From Thermoanaerobacterium butyriciformans (lineage in GTDB: Bacteria > Bacillota > Thermoanaerobacteria > Thermoanaerobacterales > Thermoanaerobacteraceae): 47,230 bases of DNA. Each line of letters starts with the position of its first letter. Position 1 is the first letter of the stretch. The stretch lies in contig NZ_JAGGLT010000028.1 of the NCBI RefSeq assembly GCF_017874545.1, positions 1-47,230 on the forward strand, read 5' to 3'. The position numbers and the translations under genes are program-made. Below the pieces are notes generated by a model. That model was not told the origin of the DNA, ran no database searches, and saw only the letters and a list, made by a program, of their open reading frames with translations. Below, in pieces: positions 17,482 to 25,434 of this stretch.

Positions 17482-18121
17482 ACATAAAGGCGTGATATTT
17501 GATTTAGATGGTGTGATTACGGATACTGCTGAATACCACTATTTGGCATGGAAAAAGTTGGCTGATGAATTAAATGTATATTTTGACAGAGAAATAAATG
17601 AAAATTTGAAAGGTATTAGCAGAATTGAGTCATTGGAAATAATTTTGAAGAAAAGCGATAAATTCTTTAGTGAAGAAGAAAAGTATTATCTGGCAGATAA
17701 AAAAAATGAATACTACAAAGAGATGATAAAGAGAATGACACCTAAGGATTTACTTCCTGGTGTAGTAGACTTAATAAAAGAATTAAAAGATAGAGGAATA
17801 AAAATAGCTGTGGCTTCTGTAAGCAAGAATGCAAAAACCGTTCTTTCAAACCTTGGCCTTATTGAGACATTTGACTACATTGTGGATGCAGAAAAAATAA
17901 AAAATGGCAAACCAGATCCAGAAATTTTTTTAAATGCTGCTTATGGAATTGACGTTGAACCTAAATTATGTATAGGAATAGAGGATTCTAAAGCTGGTAT
18001 TGAAGCCATAAATAGAGCAGGGATGCTATCTATCGGAGTTGGCAATTATGAGACAGTGAAAGGGGCAGATATTGTCTTAAAAGACTTAAGCGATCCATTG
18101 CCAATATTAAACTTACTATAA
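17462..18121 (+). CDS. pgmB: Beta-phosphoglucomutase (HAD superfamily)
   Basis: The 219-residue protein starts at TTG 17462 with GAGGTG 6-11 bases upstream, inside the end of the GH65 gene, so translation is probably coupled. HAD motifs are present: I, VIFDLDGVITDTAEYHYLAW with nucleophile Asp and the D+2 acid/base; II, VASVSKN; III, KNGKPDPEIF; IV, GIEDSKAGIEAINRAG. It interconverts beta-glucose-1-phosphate and glucose-6-phosphate, linking phosphorolysis to glycolysis. It is the last gene of the operon, with a terminator-type hairpin after it. Confidence 0.93.
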   Translation: MINKSVKHKGVIFDLDGVITDTAEYHYLAWKKLADELNVYFDREINENLKGISRIESLEIILKKSDKFFSEEEKYYLADKKNEYYKEMIKRMTPKDLLPGVVDLIKELKDRGIKIAVASVSKNAKTVLSNLGLIETFDYIVDAEKIKNGKPDPEIFLNAAYGIDVEPKLCIGIEDSKAGIEAINRAGMLSIGVGNYETVKGADIVLKDLSDPLPILNLL

Positions 18122-18130
18122 AATAGTAAT

Positions 18131-18187
18131 AATAACCTCCCAAAGGAATAAATTTATTATAGATTCGTAGTTGGGAGGTTATTTTTT
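18131..18187 (+). terminator. Terminator whose 3-prime arm contains the SD of the next gene
   Basis: AATAACCTCCCAA (18131-18143) pairs perfectly with TTGGGAGGTTATT (18171-18183), a 13-bp stem with a 27-nt AT-rich loop, followed by a T-run to 18187. The GGGAGG in the 3-prime arm lies 9 bases before GTG 18188 and is the only SD for the deacetylase. Confidence 0.8.
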
Positions 18188-18958
18188 GTGAAGATATATT
18201 ATATCAAAAAAAGCATCATCATAAACTTGTTAGCGGTTTTCGTACTAGCATTTATATCTATTTTATACACAAATTACGGTGTTCCACCTGTTATAAGTAC
18301 GCTATTTAATATAAACAGACAGCTTCCGATTTACAGTGTTGATATTCCTGATAAAAGGGTTGCCATATCGTTTGACGCATCATGGGGAAGCGATAAAACG
18401 GAAAGAATATTGCAAATACTTAGGGACAAAAACGTTAGGGCTACATTTTTTTTGACGGGGTTGTGGGTTGACAAATATCCCGATTTGGTGAAAAAGATAT
18501 CTGAAGAAGGACATGATGTGGAAAATCACAGCAATACACATCCACACATGACGCAGTTAAGCGATTCGGAAATGGCAAATGAGATAAAAGCTTGTGAGGA
18601 GAAACTTGTAAAGATCACTGGACAAAAGCCTTATTTATTTAGACCTCCATACGGTGACTACAACGATAGAGTCATTGAGACAGCAAAGAGTTTAGGATAT
18701 TATACTATACAATGGGATGTAGATTCGCTTGACTGGAGAGGCCTTGACACCGAGGCAATAATAAACAGGGTATTGCCGAACGTTAAAAAAGGTTCCATTA
18801 TTCTATTTCACAATAATGGTCAATTTACACCTGAGGCGATACCGTACATCATTGATAAGCTGAAAGAAAATGGATATCAAATAGTTCCTATAAGTCAGTT
18901 GATATATAAGGAAAATTACTATATTGATCATGAGGGCAGGCAACATAAAGAACAATAA
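18188..18958 (+). CDS. pdaB: PdaB-like polysaccharide deacetylase
   Basis: The 256-residue protein starts at GTG 18188. An N-terminal signal anchor (~9-30) precedes a NodB deacetylase domain (~55-235). Its motifs are SFDASWG (metal Asp63, the PdaB/YbaN variant of TFDDGP), HSNTHPH (metal His ~114 and 118), RPPYGDYND (152-160) and SIILFHNN (motif 4-5 region). PdaB-type enzymes act on peptidoglycan or cortex late in sporulation, which would fit the spore genes elsewhere in the window. Its SD is buried in the preceding terminator stem, so expression probably needs a transcript starting inside the 27-nt loop or after stem opening. Confidence 0.85.
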   Translation: MKIYYIKKSIIINLLAVFVLAFISILYTNYGVPPVISTLFNINRQLPIYSVDIPDKRVAISFDASWGSDKTERILQILRDKNVRATFFLTGLWVDKYPDLVKKISEEGHDVENHSNTHPHMTQLSDSEMANEIKACEEKLVKITGQKPYLFRPPYGDYNDRVIETAKSLGYYTIQWDVDSLDWRGLDTEAIINRVLPNVKKGSIILFHNNGQFTPEAIPYIIDKLKENGYQIVPISQLIYKENYYIDHEGRQHKEQ

Positions 18959-18983
18959 AATTTTATTAAGTTATGCAATAATA

Positions 18984-19054
18984 ATTGCAAAAAAATAAAA
19001 TTAATGATATTATTTTGATAATGTTGAGAAAAATAATATCAAATTTTTTGCAAT
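18984..19054. repeat. Long AT-rich two-tier hairpin upstream of the SSB-like gene
   Basis: The outer arms ATTGCAAAAAAA/ATTTTTTGCAAT (18984-18995 and 19043-19054) enclose inner arms GATATTATTTT/AAAATAATATC (19006-19016 and 19030-19040). The inner hairpin followed by AAATTTTTT could terminate pdaB transcription. The outer arms make it an extended cruciform-type structure. The rest of the 237-bp gap holds only a doubtful 16-codon ORF at 19081. Confidence 0.6.
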
Positions 19055-19195
19055 ACTTCGTATTGAGGTTGGGTGGTTCAATGAAGTTTATTTATGTAAA
19101 ACGATTAAATATTTTAATAAACCTGTCATAAATGCTCTTCTTTGTTAATATCTATATTTTAAGAAGATACACATGATGGAAGGGAGAGTAAACAG

Positions 19196-19855
19196 ATGGC
19201 AGGTAATATATTGGGGAATAATATGGTTAATGTATCTGGTAAAATTGTAAGCGAATTGGAGTTTAGTCACGAGCTTTATGGTGAGCAGTTTTATAATTTT
19301 ACGCTTGAAGTGCCAAGATTAAGTGATGCAAAAGATATGCTTCCGATCACTATATCAAACAGGCTATTCGAAGGAATAAATTTAGGCCCTGGTACTAGAG
19401 TAAAAATCGAAGGACAGTTAAGATCATATAATAGGCAATCACCAAATGGAGGGAAAAATAGGTTAATACTAACTATTTTTGCAAGGGATATTATGGTTGT
19501 AAGTGATGATGAATACATAAAGAATCCCAATGAGATATTTTTAGATGGATTTATATGCAAAGATCCAATCTATAGAACAACTCCGTTTGGAAGGGAGATA
19601 TCTGACTTGCTTATTGCTGTCAATAGACCATACAGCAAGTCTGACTACATTCCTGTAATTGCCTGGGGAAGAAATGCCAGATTTTGTGAAAAATTAAAAG
19701 TTGGCGATCGCATAAAGCTGTGGGGAAGAGTGCAAAGCAGAGAATATCAAAAAAGAGGAGAAAATAATGAGATTATAACGAGAACAGCCTATGAGGTATC
19801 AATAACAAAAATGGAAAAGGCTAATAAAGATGAGTTGATTTCAACAGAACAATAA
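19196..19855 (+). CDS. SSB-like protein with two OB folds
   Basis: The 219-residue protein has ATG 19196 behind GGGAGAG. Two similar segments are visible: residues ~9-105 (NMVNVSGKIVSELEFSHELYG..FYNFTLEVPR..LPITISNRL..GTRVKIEGQLRSYNR) and ~110-205 (NEIFLDGFICKDPIYRTTPFGREISDLLIAVNR..YIPVIAWGRNARF..KVGDRIKLWGRVQSREYQK). Each has the strand order of an OB fold, and the second carries the SSB-like Asp-Leu-Ile..Asn-Arg and Trp-Gly-Arg pattern. The acidic DDIPF tail of replicative SSB is missing (it ends KDELISTEQ). It probably binds single-stranded DNA in an accessory role. Its SD-to-start spacing is good and its neighbour cobO is 28 bp away, so the two may be co-transcribed. Confidence 0.75.
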   Translation: MAGNILGNNMVNVSGKIVSELEFSHELYGEQFYNFTLEVPRLSDAKDMLPITISNRLFEGINLGPGTRVKIEGQLRSYNRQSPNGGKNRLILTIFARDIMVVSDDEYIKNPNEIFLDGFICKDPIYRTTPFGREISDLLIAVNRPYSKSDYIPVIAWGRNARFCEKLKVGDRIKLWGRVQSREYQKRGENNEIITRTAYEVSITKMEKANKDELISTEQ

Positions 19856-19883
19856 ACATTATAAACAAAAGGAGAGATAAGTA

Positions 19884-20411
19884 TTGAAAAACGGTTTCAT
19901 TCAAATATATACAGGAGATGGAAAAGGTAAAACAACTGCAGCTATTGGACTTGGAGTTAGAGCATTGGGAAGGAATTACAAAATATATATGGTACAATTT
20001 TTAAAGGGACGTGATACTGGAGAACTTCATATATTAAAAAATTATGAGAATTTTAAAGTATTTCGATTTCAATCTAGTGAAAAATTTTTCTTTCAAATGA
20101 ATGAAGATGAAAAAAACATACTTAGAGATGAAATGCATAAAGCTTATGAATTTATAGAAGGCGTTCTAAAAAATAGTGAATGTGATATGCTCATATTAGA
20201 TGAAATAATGGGTGTAATACAAAATAACATATATTCTGTAGATGATGTACTTAAACTTATGAGGGAAAAACCTGATACAATGGAAATGGTTCTGACAGGA
20301 AGAAATGCTCCAAAAGAGTTAATCGAGAATGCTGATCTTGTTACAGAGATGAAACTCATTAAACATCCATATGAAAAAGGTATTCCAGCCAGATATGGCA
20401 TAGAATTTTAA
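19884..20411 (+). CDS. cobO: Cob(I)alamin adenosyltransferase, CobA/BtuR type
   Basis: The 175-residue protein starts at TTG 19884 with AGGAGAG upstream. It has the P-loop GDGKGKTTAAIGLGVRALG (~11-29), MVQFLKG, LILDEIMG (Walker B-like) and EMVLTGRNAPKELIENADLVTEM, which together define the CobA/CobO/BtuR family. It transfers the 5-prime-deoxyadenosyl group of ATP to cob(I)alamin to make coenzyme B12. No other cobalamin genes are in the window. A B12-dependent ethanolamine lyase would be a possible consumer given the EutH gene at 501, but that enzyme is not visible here. Confidence 0.92.
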   Translation: MKNGFIQIYTGDGKGKTTAAIGLGVRALGRNYKIYMVQFLKGRDTGELHILKNYENFKVFRFQSSEKFFFQMNEDEKNILRDEMHKAYEFIEGVLKNSECDMLILDEIMGVIQNNIYSVDDVLKLMREKPDTMEMVLTGRNAPKELIENADLVTEMKLIKHPYEKGIPARYGIEF

Positions 20412-20434
20412 AACCCGGCAAAAACCGGGTTTTT
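20410..20434. terminator. Bidirectional terminator between cobO and dapH
   Basis: AAAACCCGG-CAAAAA-CCGGGTTTT followed by TT on the plus strand. On the minus strand the same stem also ends in T4. It lies between the convergent cobO and dapH stops. Confidence 0.9.
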
Positions 20435-21147
20435 TATCCTCTTAAATCATCTAAAAGTTTAGTCTTCTCTTTTGTTTTTTCATCTTTTATTTTAACAATC
20501 TTTGCGGGAACACCAGCAACTACGGTGTTTGGAGGTACATCTTCAGTAACTACAGAACCTGCCGCAATTACAGCGTCATGCCCCACCCGCACACCTTCTA
20601 AAAGTACGGCATTTGCCCCGATTAACACGTTGTCTTCAACAATTACTGGTATGCTGCTGGGAGGTTCAAGTACGCCTGCGATGACAGCGCCAGCACCAAC
20701 ATGTACATTTTTTCCGATTATTCCTCTTGCGCCAACAACTGCATTCATGTCTATCATTGTGTTTTCACCAATTTCAGCTCCTATATTTATAATTGCCCCC
20801 ATCATTATTACAGCGTTTTTGCCTATTTTAACTCTGTCTCGGATAATTGCACCGGGCTCAATGCGGGCATTTAAGTCTTTGATATCCAGCAATGGTATTG
20901 CCGAATTTCGCCTATCGTATTCTAAATGATAATTTTTAATTTTATCTTTATTTTCATCCAGAAGCTTTTTTACATCTTCTAGTTCTCCGAAAATTATCTT
21001 AAAATCACCGCTGCCAAATACTTTAAATGTTGTCTCATCAACGTGGATGTTTCCACTTATATAAGCTTTTACAGGAGTCGATTTTTTTGACTCCTTTATG
21101 AATTTTGCTATCTCATATGGATTTGTCATTTCATCTTTTGAACTCAA
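20434..21147 (-). CDS. dapH: Tetrahydrodipicolinate N-acetyltransferase
   Basis: The 237-residue enzyme starts at TTG 21147 with AAAGGATG upstream. The N-terminal DapH domain has [23 protein letters not shown]. The rest is a left-handed beta-helix of hexapeptide repeats ([82 protein letters not shown]). It acetylates 2,3,4,5-tetrahydrodipicolinate with acetyl-CoA, the acetylase branch of DAP/lysine synthesis. It is the last gene of asd-dapA-dapB-dapH, six bases after dapB. Confidence 0.95.
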   Translation of the reverse strand: MSSKDEMTNPYEIAKFIKESKKSTPVKAYISGNIHVDETTFKVFGSGDFKIIFGELEDVKKLLDENKDKIKNYHLEYDRRNSAIPLLDIKDLNARIEPGAIIRDRVKIGKNAVIMMGAIINIGAEIGENTMIDMNAVVGARGIIGKNVHVGAGAVIAGVLEPPSSIPVIVEDNVLIGANAVLLEGVRVGHDAVIAAGSVVTEDVPPNTVVAGVPAKIVKIKDEKTKEKTKLLDDLRG

Positions 21148-21153
21148 ATATTA

Positions 21154-21912
21154 TCATCCTTTCTTGACAAGTGATTCCATATTGTACAATCCAGGCTTTT
21201 GATTTACCAAAAATTTTGCTGCAAAAAGAGCGCCATTTCCAAATATTTCTCTTGACCTTGCTGAATGGCTGATTTTTATGATTTCATCATGACCTGCAAA
21301 AATGACTTCATGCTCGCCAACAACAGTACCACCTCTTAGAGCATGAATTCCTATCTCATTTTTATCTCGCAAATCTGTCTTGGAGTGTCTGCCATATACA
21401 TATTCCTTTTTATCGTTAAGTACATTATTAATGGCGTCAGCTATTAAAAGGGCAGTTCCGCTTGGTGAATCTTTTTTCATATTGTGGTGCATTTCCAATA
21501 TTTCTATATCGAAATCATTGCTTAAAATTTTTGCAGCTTCTTTAACTAAGCTGAGAAGCACATTTATACCTAATGACATATTAGCAGATCTAAACACAGG
21601 TATATATTTTGATGCCTCAATAACAGAATTAATTTCTTCATCATCAAGACCTGTTGTAGCAACTACGACAGGTAAATTTTTACCTATTGCAGCTTTAAGA
21701 AGATGTGGAACAGCAGTATGATATGAAAAATCAATCACCACATCCGCTGTCTCTTTTACGTCATCGAGGCTTTTATATACAGGGAATTCGCATTGGCATG
21801 TATTTTGATCGATTCCAGCAACGACTTCAAATTCAGGGTTTTGTGAAGCCATGCTTGCGATTACTTTGCCCATTTTCCCACAGCAACCATTTATTATCAC
21901 TCTTATCATCAA
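21154..21912 (-). CDS. dapB: 4-hydroxy-tetrahydrodipicolinate reductase
   Basis: The 252-residue protein has an N-terminal NAD(P)H-binding motif IRVIINGCCGKMGKVIA, the DapB signature EMHHNMKKDSPSGTALLIADAI (catalytic His and Lys, substrate-binding SGTA region) and RGGTVVGEHEVIFAGHDEIIKISHSA. It reduces the DapA product to tetrahydrodipicolinate for dapH. It is third in the operon, 10 bp after dapA. Confidence 0.96.
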   Translation of the reverse strand: MMIRVIINGCCGKMGKVIASMASQNPEFEVVAGIDQNTCQCEFPVYKSLDDVKETADVVIDFSYHTAVPHLLKAAIGKNLPVVVATTGLDDEEINSVIEASKYIPVFRSANMSLGINVLLSLVKEAAKILSNDFDIEILEMHHNMKKDSPSGTALLIADAINNVLNDKKEYVYGRHSKTDLRDKNEIGIHALRGGTVVGEHEVIFAGHDEIIKISHSARSREIFGNGALFAAKFLVNQKPGLYNMESLVKKG

Positions 21913-21922
21913 TACAGCCTCC

Positions 21923-22804
21923 TCATATCAGTCCAAATTCTTTTAACGTAGTCTTCAGTGCATTTAAATTCTTTTCGGACATATCGACTAAAGGAAGCCT
22001 CAACGGTCCGACATTGAAACCCATTAAATTCATTGCAGTTTTGACTGGAATTGGATTAGTTTCTATAAACATGACGCTGTTTAAAGGATTTAATTCCAAT
22101 TGTAACTTTCTTGCAGCTTCTATATCGCCATTTAAATATAACATTACCATGTCGTGTATCTTTTTAGGAACGATATTAGCAGTGACAGAAATAACACCGA
22201 TTCCACCTAATGAAAGTATTGGCACAACCTGGTCGTCATTTCCTGAATATATCTCAAATTTATTGCCCATTATCCGAGATATTTCCGCTATTTGTACTAT
22301 ATCGCTGCTGGCTTCTTTTACACCTACAACATTGTCAACGTATTTGCATATTTCTAAGTATGTTTCTGGTTTTACGTTCATTCCTGTTCTACTTGGAACA
22401 TTGTATATTATTATTGGCTTATCGACATTTTTGGCGATTTCCGTAAAATGCTTAACAAGACCTGCTTGAGTAGTCTTATTGTAGTATGGTGTAATGACAA
22501 GCAGAGCATCAGCACCGACAGATGAAGCATATTTACTTAGTTCAATGCTGTGCCGCGTATCATTGCTGCCAGTTCCAGCTATGACCGGGATGCGACCATT
22601 TACTTTATCAACTGCAAATTTAATTGTATCCATTTTTTCTTTATCTGTCATCGTTGACGATTCACCAGTAGTACCGCATATTATTACAGCATCTGTACCT
22701 TCTTTTATATGCCATTCTAAAAGTTCTTCTAACTTATTAAAATTAACTCCATCTTCAGTGAAAGGAGTAACGAGGGCGACACCCGAACCCTTAAATACTG
22801 GCAT
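21923..22804 (-). CDS. dapA: 4-hydroxy-tetrahydrodipicolinate synthase
   Basis: The 293-residue TIM-barrel lyase has [16 protein letters not shown] at the N-terminus, the GTTGESSTM substrate loop, [16 protein letters not shown] with the conserved Tyr, [11 protein letters not shown] and the Schiff-base lysine in [10 protein letters not shown]. It condenses pyruvate with aspartate semialdehyde. It lies 16 bp downstream of asd and uses a GAAAGGATGG SD. Length is standard for the family. Confidence 0.96.
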   Translation of the reverse strand: MPVFKGSGVALVTPFTEDGVNFNKLEELLEWHIKEGTDAVIICGTTGESSTMTDKEKMDTIKFAVDKVNGRIPVIAGTGSNDTRHSIELSKYASSVGADALLVITPYYNKTTQAGLVKHFTEIAKNVDKPIIIYNVPSRTGMNVKPETYLEICKYVDNVVGVKEASSDIVQIAEISRIMGNKFEIYSGNDDQVVPILSLGGIGVISVTANIVPKKIHDMVMLYLNGDIEAARKLQLELNPLNSVMFIETNPIPVKTAMNLMGFNVGPLRLPLVDMSEKNLNALKTTLKEFGLI

Positions 22805-22820
22805 AATTAACCATCCTTTC

Positions 22821-23819
22821 TTATAATGAGTGGCTTTCCTTTATTAGTAACTCAGCAATTTGAACAGCATTGGAAGCAGCACCTTTTCTGATATTATCTG
22901 CTACGATCCACATATTTAATCCGCTGTAGACTGTTTCATCACGTCTAATTCTACCCACAAAAACTTCATCATGGCCTGTTGAGATTGTTGCAACTGGATA
23001 AATATTGTTTTCAGGATCGTCCATCAGAACGACTCCAGGTGCATTTTTCAAAACTTCTTTTAAATCTTCCATCTGATACGGTTTCTCAAACTCTATATTG
23101 ACACTTTCACTGTGTGAATTTTTTACAGGTACCCTCACTGTAGTAGGTGACACTTTTATGGAATTGTCTCCCATTATCTTTTTTGTCTCATTGATCATTT
23201 TTAGTTCCTCTTTTGTATAACCGTCAGGTAAAAATACATCGATGTGAGGAATACAGTTATTTGCAATTGGATATGGGAAACACTGATTTTTTTCGCCTTT
23301 TAGTGTTCTTTCAAGGTCATCAACACCTTTTTTACCTGCACCTGATACAGCTTGATACGTTGATACAACAATTCTCTTTATTTTGTATCTGTCGTGAAGA
23401 GGTTTCAGGGGAACTACCATTTGAATTGTTGAACAGTTGGGATTTGCTATTATACCTTTATTCCATTTAATATCCTGTGGATTTACTTCCGGAACTACCA
23501 GTGGTACATTATCATCCATTCTCCAGGCGCTAGAGTTGTCAATGACTGTAACGCCTCTTTCGGCTGCTATAGGTGCGTATTTTTTGCTTACAGTTGCACC
23601 TGCCGAAAACAATGCGATTTTAATATCTTTGTCAAAACTATTTTCTGTTAATTCCTCAACTGTGTATTCATTTTCTTTAAATAATAATTTTTGACCAGCA
23701 GACCTTTTCGATGCGAATAGATATAATTTATCTATTGGAAAATTTCTTTCTTCTAAAACTTTTATAAAAGTTCTGCCAACAAGGCCTGTTGCACCTACAA
23801 TTGCTACATTGACTCCCAT
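22821..23819 (-). CDS. asd: Aspartate-semialdehyde dehydrogenase
   Basis: The 332-residue enzyme starts at ATG 23819 behind AAGGAGG. It has the NADP-binding [21 protein letters not shown], the catalytic cysteine in [34 protein letters not shown] and the C-terminal [24 protein letters not shown](S)NAVQIAE. It makes aspartate semialdehyde for the lysine/DAP branch. It is first in the minus-strand operon, and the 57-nt leader is too short to hold a lysine riboswitch. Confidence 0.96.
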   Translation of the reverse strand: MGVNVAIVGATGLVGRTFIKVLEERNFPIDKLYLFASKRSAGQKLLFKENEYTVEELTENSFDKDIKIALFSAGATVSKKYAPIAAERGVTVIDNSSAWRMDDNVPLVVPEVNPQDIKWNKGIIANPNCSTIQMVVPLKPLHDRYKIKRIVVSTYQAVSGAGKKGVDDLERTLKGEKNQCFPYPIANNCIPHIDVFLPDGYTKEELKMINETKKIMGDNSIKVSPTTVRVPVKNSHSESVNIEFEKPYQMEDLKEVLKNAPGVVLMDDPENNIYPVATISTGHDEVFVGRIRRDETVYSGLNMWIVADNIRKGAASNAVQIAELLIKESHSL

Positions 23820-23882
23820 TATTATCCTCCTTAAATATATGAATTCAATAATATAATGTAATAAAGCACATTTGTTATATAA

Positions 23883-23911
23883 AATATATCATTATTATTA
23901 TATGAAGTCAA
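23883..23911 (-). promoter_or_regulatory. Promoter of the asd-dapA-dapB-dapH operon
   Basis: On the minus strand TTGACT (23911-23906), a 17-bp spacer and TATATT (23888-23883). The predicted 5-prime leader is about 57 nt. Confidence 0.65.
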
Positions 23912-23927
23912 TAAAATAAGGTTATAT

Positions 23928-23956
23928 AAAAATAACCCCAGAATGAGGTTATTTTT
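23928..23956 (-). terminator. Terminator of the minus-strand lipoprotein gene
   Basis: AAATAACC/GGTTATTT hairpin with a ~9-nt loop overlapping the lipoprotein stop codon. Read on the minus strand it is followed by a T-rich stretch. Confidence 0.6.
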
Positions 23957-24821
23957 TTGACACTGAAGCTTTTTCTAATGACTTAATATCTGACTCTAGA
24001 ACATTTGATTTAATCTTTGTGATAGTGTTGTCTTTTGCTTGTACTGCCTTTTCCAATTCGCTAAGTCCAGTATCGAACTTGTCTGATGCGTTTTTGGCGT
24101 CTTTTGGAAGCTTTACTCTTAAGACCTTCCAAATTGCTTTTAGTTCGTTTATGTCTTTTGTTGCTATGTCCCATTTTTCTGTAGCTGAATTAAATTCAAT
24201 ATCCCTGTTATAGAATCTAAGTTTTTTTATGTCAGGTGGCGAGGTTGTCTTAAAATAATTTTCAATTTCAGGTATATATTTGTAAACATTATTGGCAGCA
24301 ATCATCGTATCATTTAATAATTTATTTGTAGATTTTGTTGTCAAAGTATTTATGGCGGTGCTTACATTGTTTAATAAATCTGCACTTGCACCTGCTTTTG
24401 CTGCTATAGGACTTAAGACATTCCAATTAGTATGTATGTCCTTGACTGTTTTATCAATTGTACTCCATGATTTTTTCTCAGGTGATTCTTTTTGTTGCTT
24501 TTGTTTATTCCCTTCCTGTCCAGTAGATTTTCCTTCTTGCTGATTTTTTGATGTACTTAGTTGCTTACCTTTAGGTGCTAATGTTGATACAGACGATTTG
24601 TCAGTTTCACTTTTTTGTGATTCTTGAAGTTTTTGACATTCTTTTATTATTGTCTCAGTATCATTTTCTATTTTTGTAAGCTCTTTTGGCGTAGACATTT
24701 TTTGAGTCGTATTTGACTTTTTTTGTGGCACTGGTTTCTTCTGATTATTTTTACAGGCTGATAATTGAAATATTACTACAACAATTAATAAGAAATACAA
24801 TATTTTGTGATAATTTTTCAT
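23949..24821 (-). CDS. Lipoprotein with helical repeat-like C-terminal domain, unknown
   Basis: The 290-residue protein has a signal peptide ending VIFQLSAC (lipobox, Cys ~23). A long Lys/Gln/Ser/Thr/Glu-rich low-complexity linker (~25-115) includes STGQEGNKQKQQKESPEKKS. The helical domain (~115-285) shows two similar blocks around W residues: DIHTNWNVLSPIAAKAGAS and DINELKAIWKVLRVKLPKDA. It is likely anchored to the outer membrane face with a cell-wall-spanning linker. I do not recognise a named family, although clostridial genomes carry similar proteins. It is monocistronic with its own terminator. Confidence 0.7.
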   Translation of the reverse strand: MKNYHKILYFLLIVVVIFQLSACKNNQKKPVPQKKSNTTQKMSTPKELTKIENDTETIIKECQKLQESQKSETDKSSVSTLAPKGKQLSTSKNQQEGKSTGQEGNKQKQQKESPEKKSWSTIDKTVKDIHTNWNVLSPIAAKAGASADLLNNVSTAINTLTTKSTNKLLNDTMIAANNVYKYIPEIENYFKTTSPPDIKKLRFYNRDIEFNSATEKWDIATKDINELKAIWKVLRVKLPKDAKNASDKFDTGLSELEKAVQAKDNTITKIKSNVLESDIKSLEKASVSKK

Positions 24822-24924
24822 ACAATCACCTCAAAGAATAGTATTACCATTATGACTTGTTCGATTCAATTTGAATGGATATAGTAATTTTTTTAAAAAT
24901 TTATAAGATTATAAATTTTTGTAC

Positions 24925-24954
24925 TTGCATAAGAAAATTATGGTATAATATAAT
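24925..24954 (+). promoter_or_regulatory. Promoter of the small membrane protein gene
   Basis: TTGCAT (24925-24930), an 18-bp spacer and TATAAT (24949-24954). Three overlapping TATAAT boxes make the exact -10 ambiguous. A small hairpin (ATGTAGC/GCTACAT, 24959-24980) lies in the leader just before the SD. Confidence 0.5.
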
Positions 24955-24995
24955 TATAATGTAGCAGCTGAAAGCTACATGAAAGGAGAGTGCGT

Positions 24996-25277
24996 ATGTG
25001 GAATTATAAAATCAAAAAAGTGTCTGTTTTTTCTGTCTTTAAGTTCACATTGTTGTATGGTATTATAATTGGAGCTGTTTTAGGTTTAATTGGAGGTCTA
25101 TTCGGGAGCATAGGAGATGCTAAGTTTTTTGGGATGGGCATATTTGGAGGGCTCATTTTTGGTATAATTTATGGGATAATATTGTCACTTTTCAGTGCAC
25201 TTGGCACATGGCTTTTTAACCTAATCTCTGGTATTATAGATGGTATAGACGTGGAACTCATTAAAAAGGACGAATGA
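24996..25277 (+). CDS. Small glycine-rich membrane protein, unknown
   Basis: ATG 24996, five bases after AGGAGAG, is preferred over GTG 24990, which is part of the SD. The 93-residue product has two or three helices rich in Gly (YGIIIGAVLGLIGGLFGSIG, GMGIFGGLIFGIIYGIILSLFSALG) and an acidic-basic tail (DVELIKKDE). The Gly-zipper pattern suggests tight helix packing or oligomerisation. It sits just upstream of glnA, but the glnA promoter follows it, so they are probably separate units. Confidence 0.6.
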   Translation: MWNYKIKKVSVFSVFKFTLLYGIIIGAVLGLIGGLFGSIGDAKFFGMGIFGGLIFGIIYGIILSLFSALGTWLFNLISGIIDGIDVELIKKDE

Positions 25278-25305
25278 AATGAAACTGTGTCATAAAAATA
25301 TCATC

Positions 25306-25334
25306 TTGTTATGTGGCAATTTATGTGCTATAAT
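25306..25334 (+). promoter_or_regulatory. glnA promoter
   Basis: TTGTTA (25306-25311), a 17-bp spacer and TATAAT (25329-25334). The start near 25341 yields a ~95-nt leader that contains the attenuator. Confidence 0.7.
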
Positions 25335-25357
25335 TTTGTAAAGTCTTATATTTAGAT

Positions 25358-25396
25358 GGGCAATGGTGTCCTCAATGAAGGGAGATTGGGTCCTTT
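25358..25396 (+). promoter_or_regulatory. Candidate ANTAR-binding two-hairpin RNA element in the glnA leader
   Basis: Hairpin P1 is GGGC-AATGGT-GTCC (25358-25371). Six bases later hairpin P2 is AAGGG(A)G-ATTGGG-TCCTTT (25378-25396, one bulged A). Both hexaloops have A at position 1 and G at position 4, the rule for ANTAR RNA targets. P1 uses bases that are also the 5-prime arm of the terminator at 25365-25416, so the two folds exclude each other. The operon's second gene encodes an ANTAR-domain protein. P1 is short (4 bp), so covariation is needed to confirm it. Confidence 0.7.
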
Positions 25397-25416
25397 AATT
25401 GAGTACACCTATTTTT
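25365..25416 (+). terminator. Leader terminator (attenuator) before glnA
   Basis: GGTGTCCTCAAT (25365-25376) pairs with ATTGAGTACACC (25398-25409) with one C-T mismatch. The stem continues as AAGGGA/TCCTTT (25378-25383 and 25391-25396) with a 7-nt loop. TATTTTT follows at 25410-25416, just before the glnA SD. This is a complete intrinsic terminator inside the glnA 5-prime leader. Confidence 0.75.
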
Positions 25417-25434
25417 AATTTAAGGAGGATGGCT

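Noticed and set aside
19081-19131. 16-codon ORF (MKFIYVKRLN...) upstream of the SSB-like gene
   Set aside because: SD-like GAGGTTGGGTGG is present, but the ORF is very short and AT-driven with no context. Not supported as a gene.
23820-23882. Lysine riboswitch before asd
   Set aside because: The predicted leader is only about 57 nt and has no multi-stem structure. An L-box is about 170 nt.
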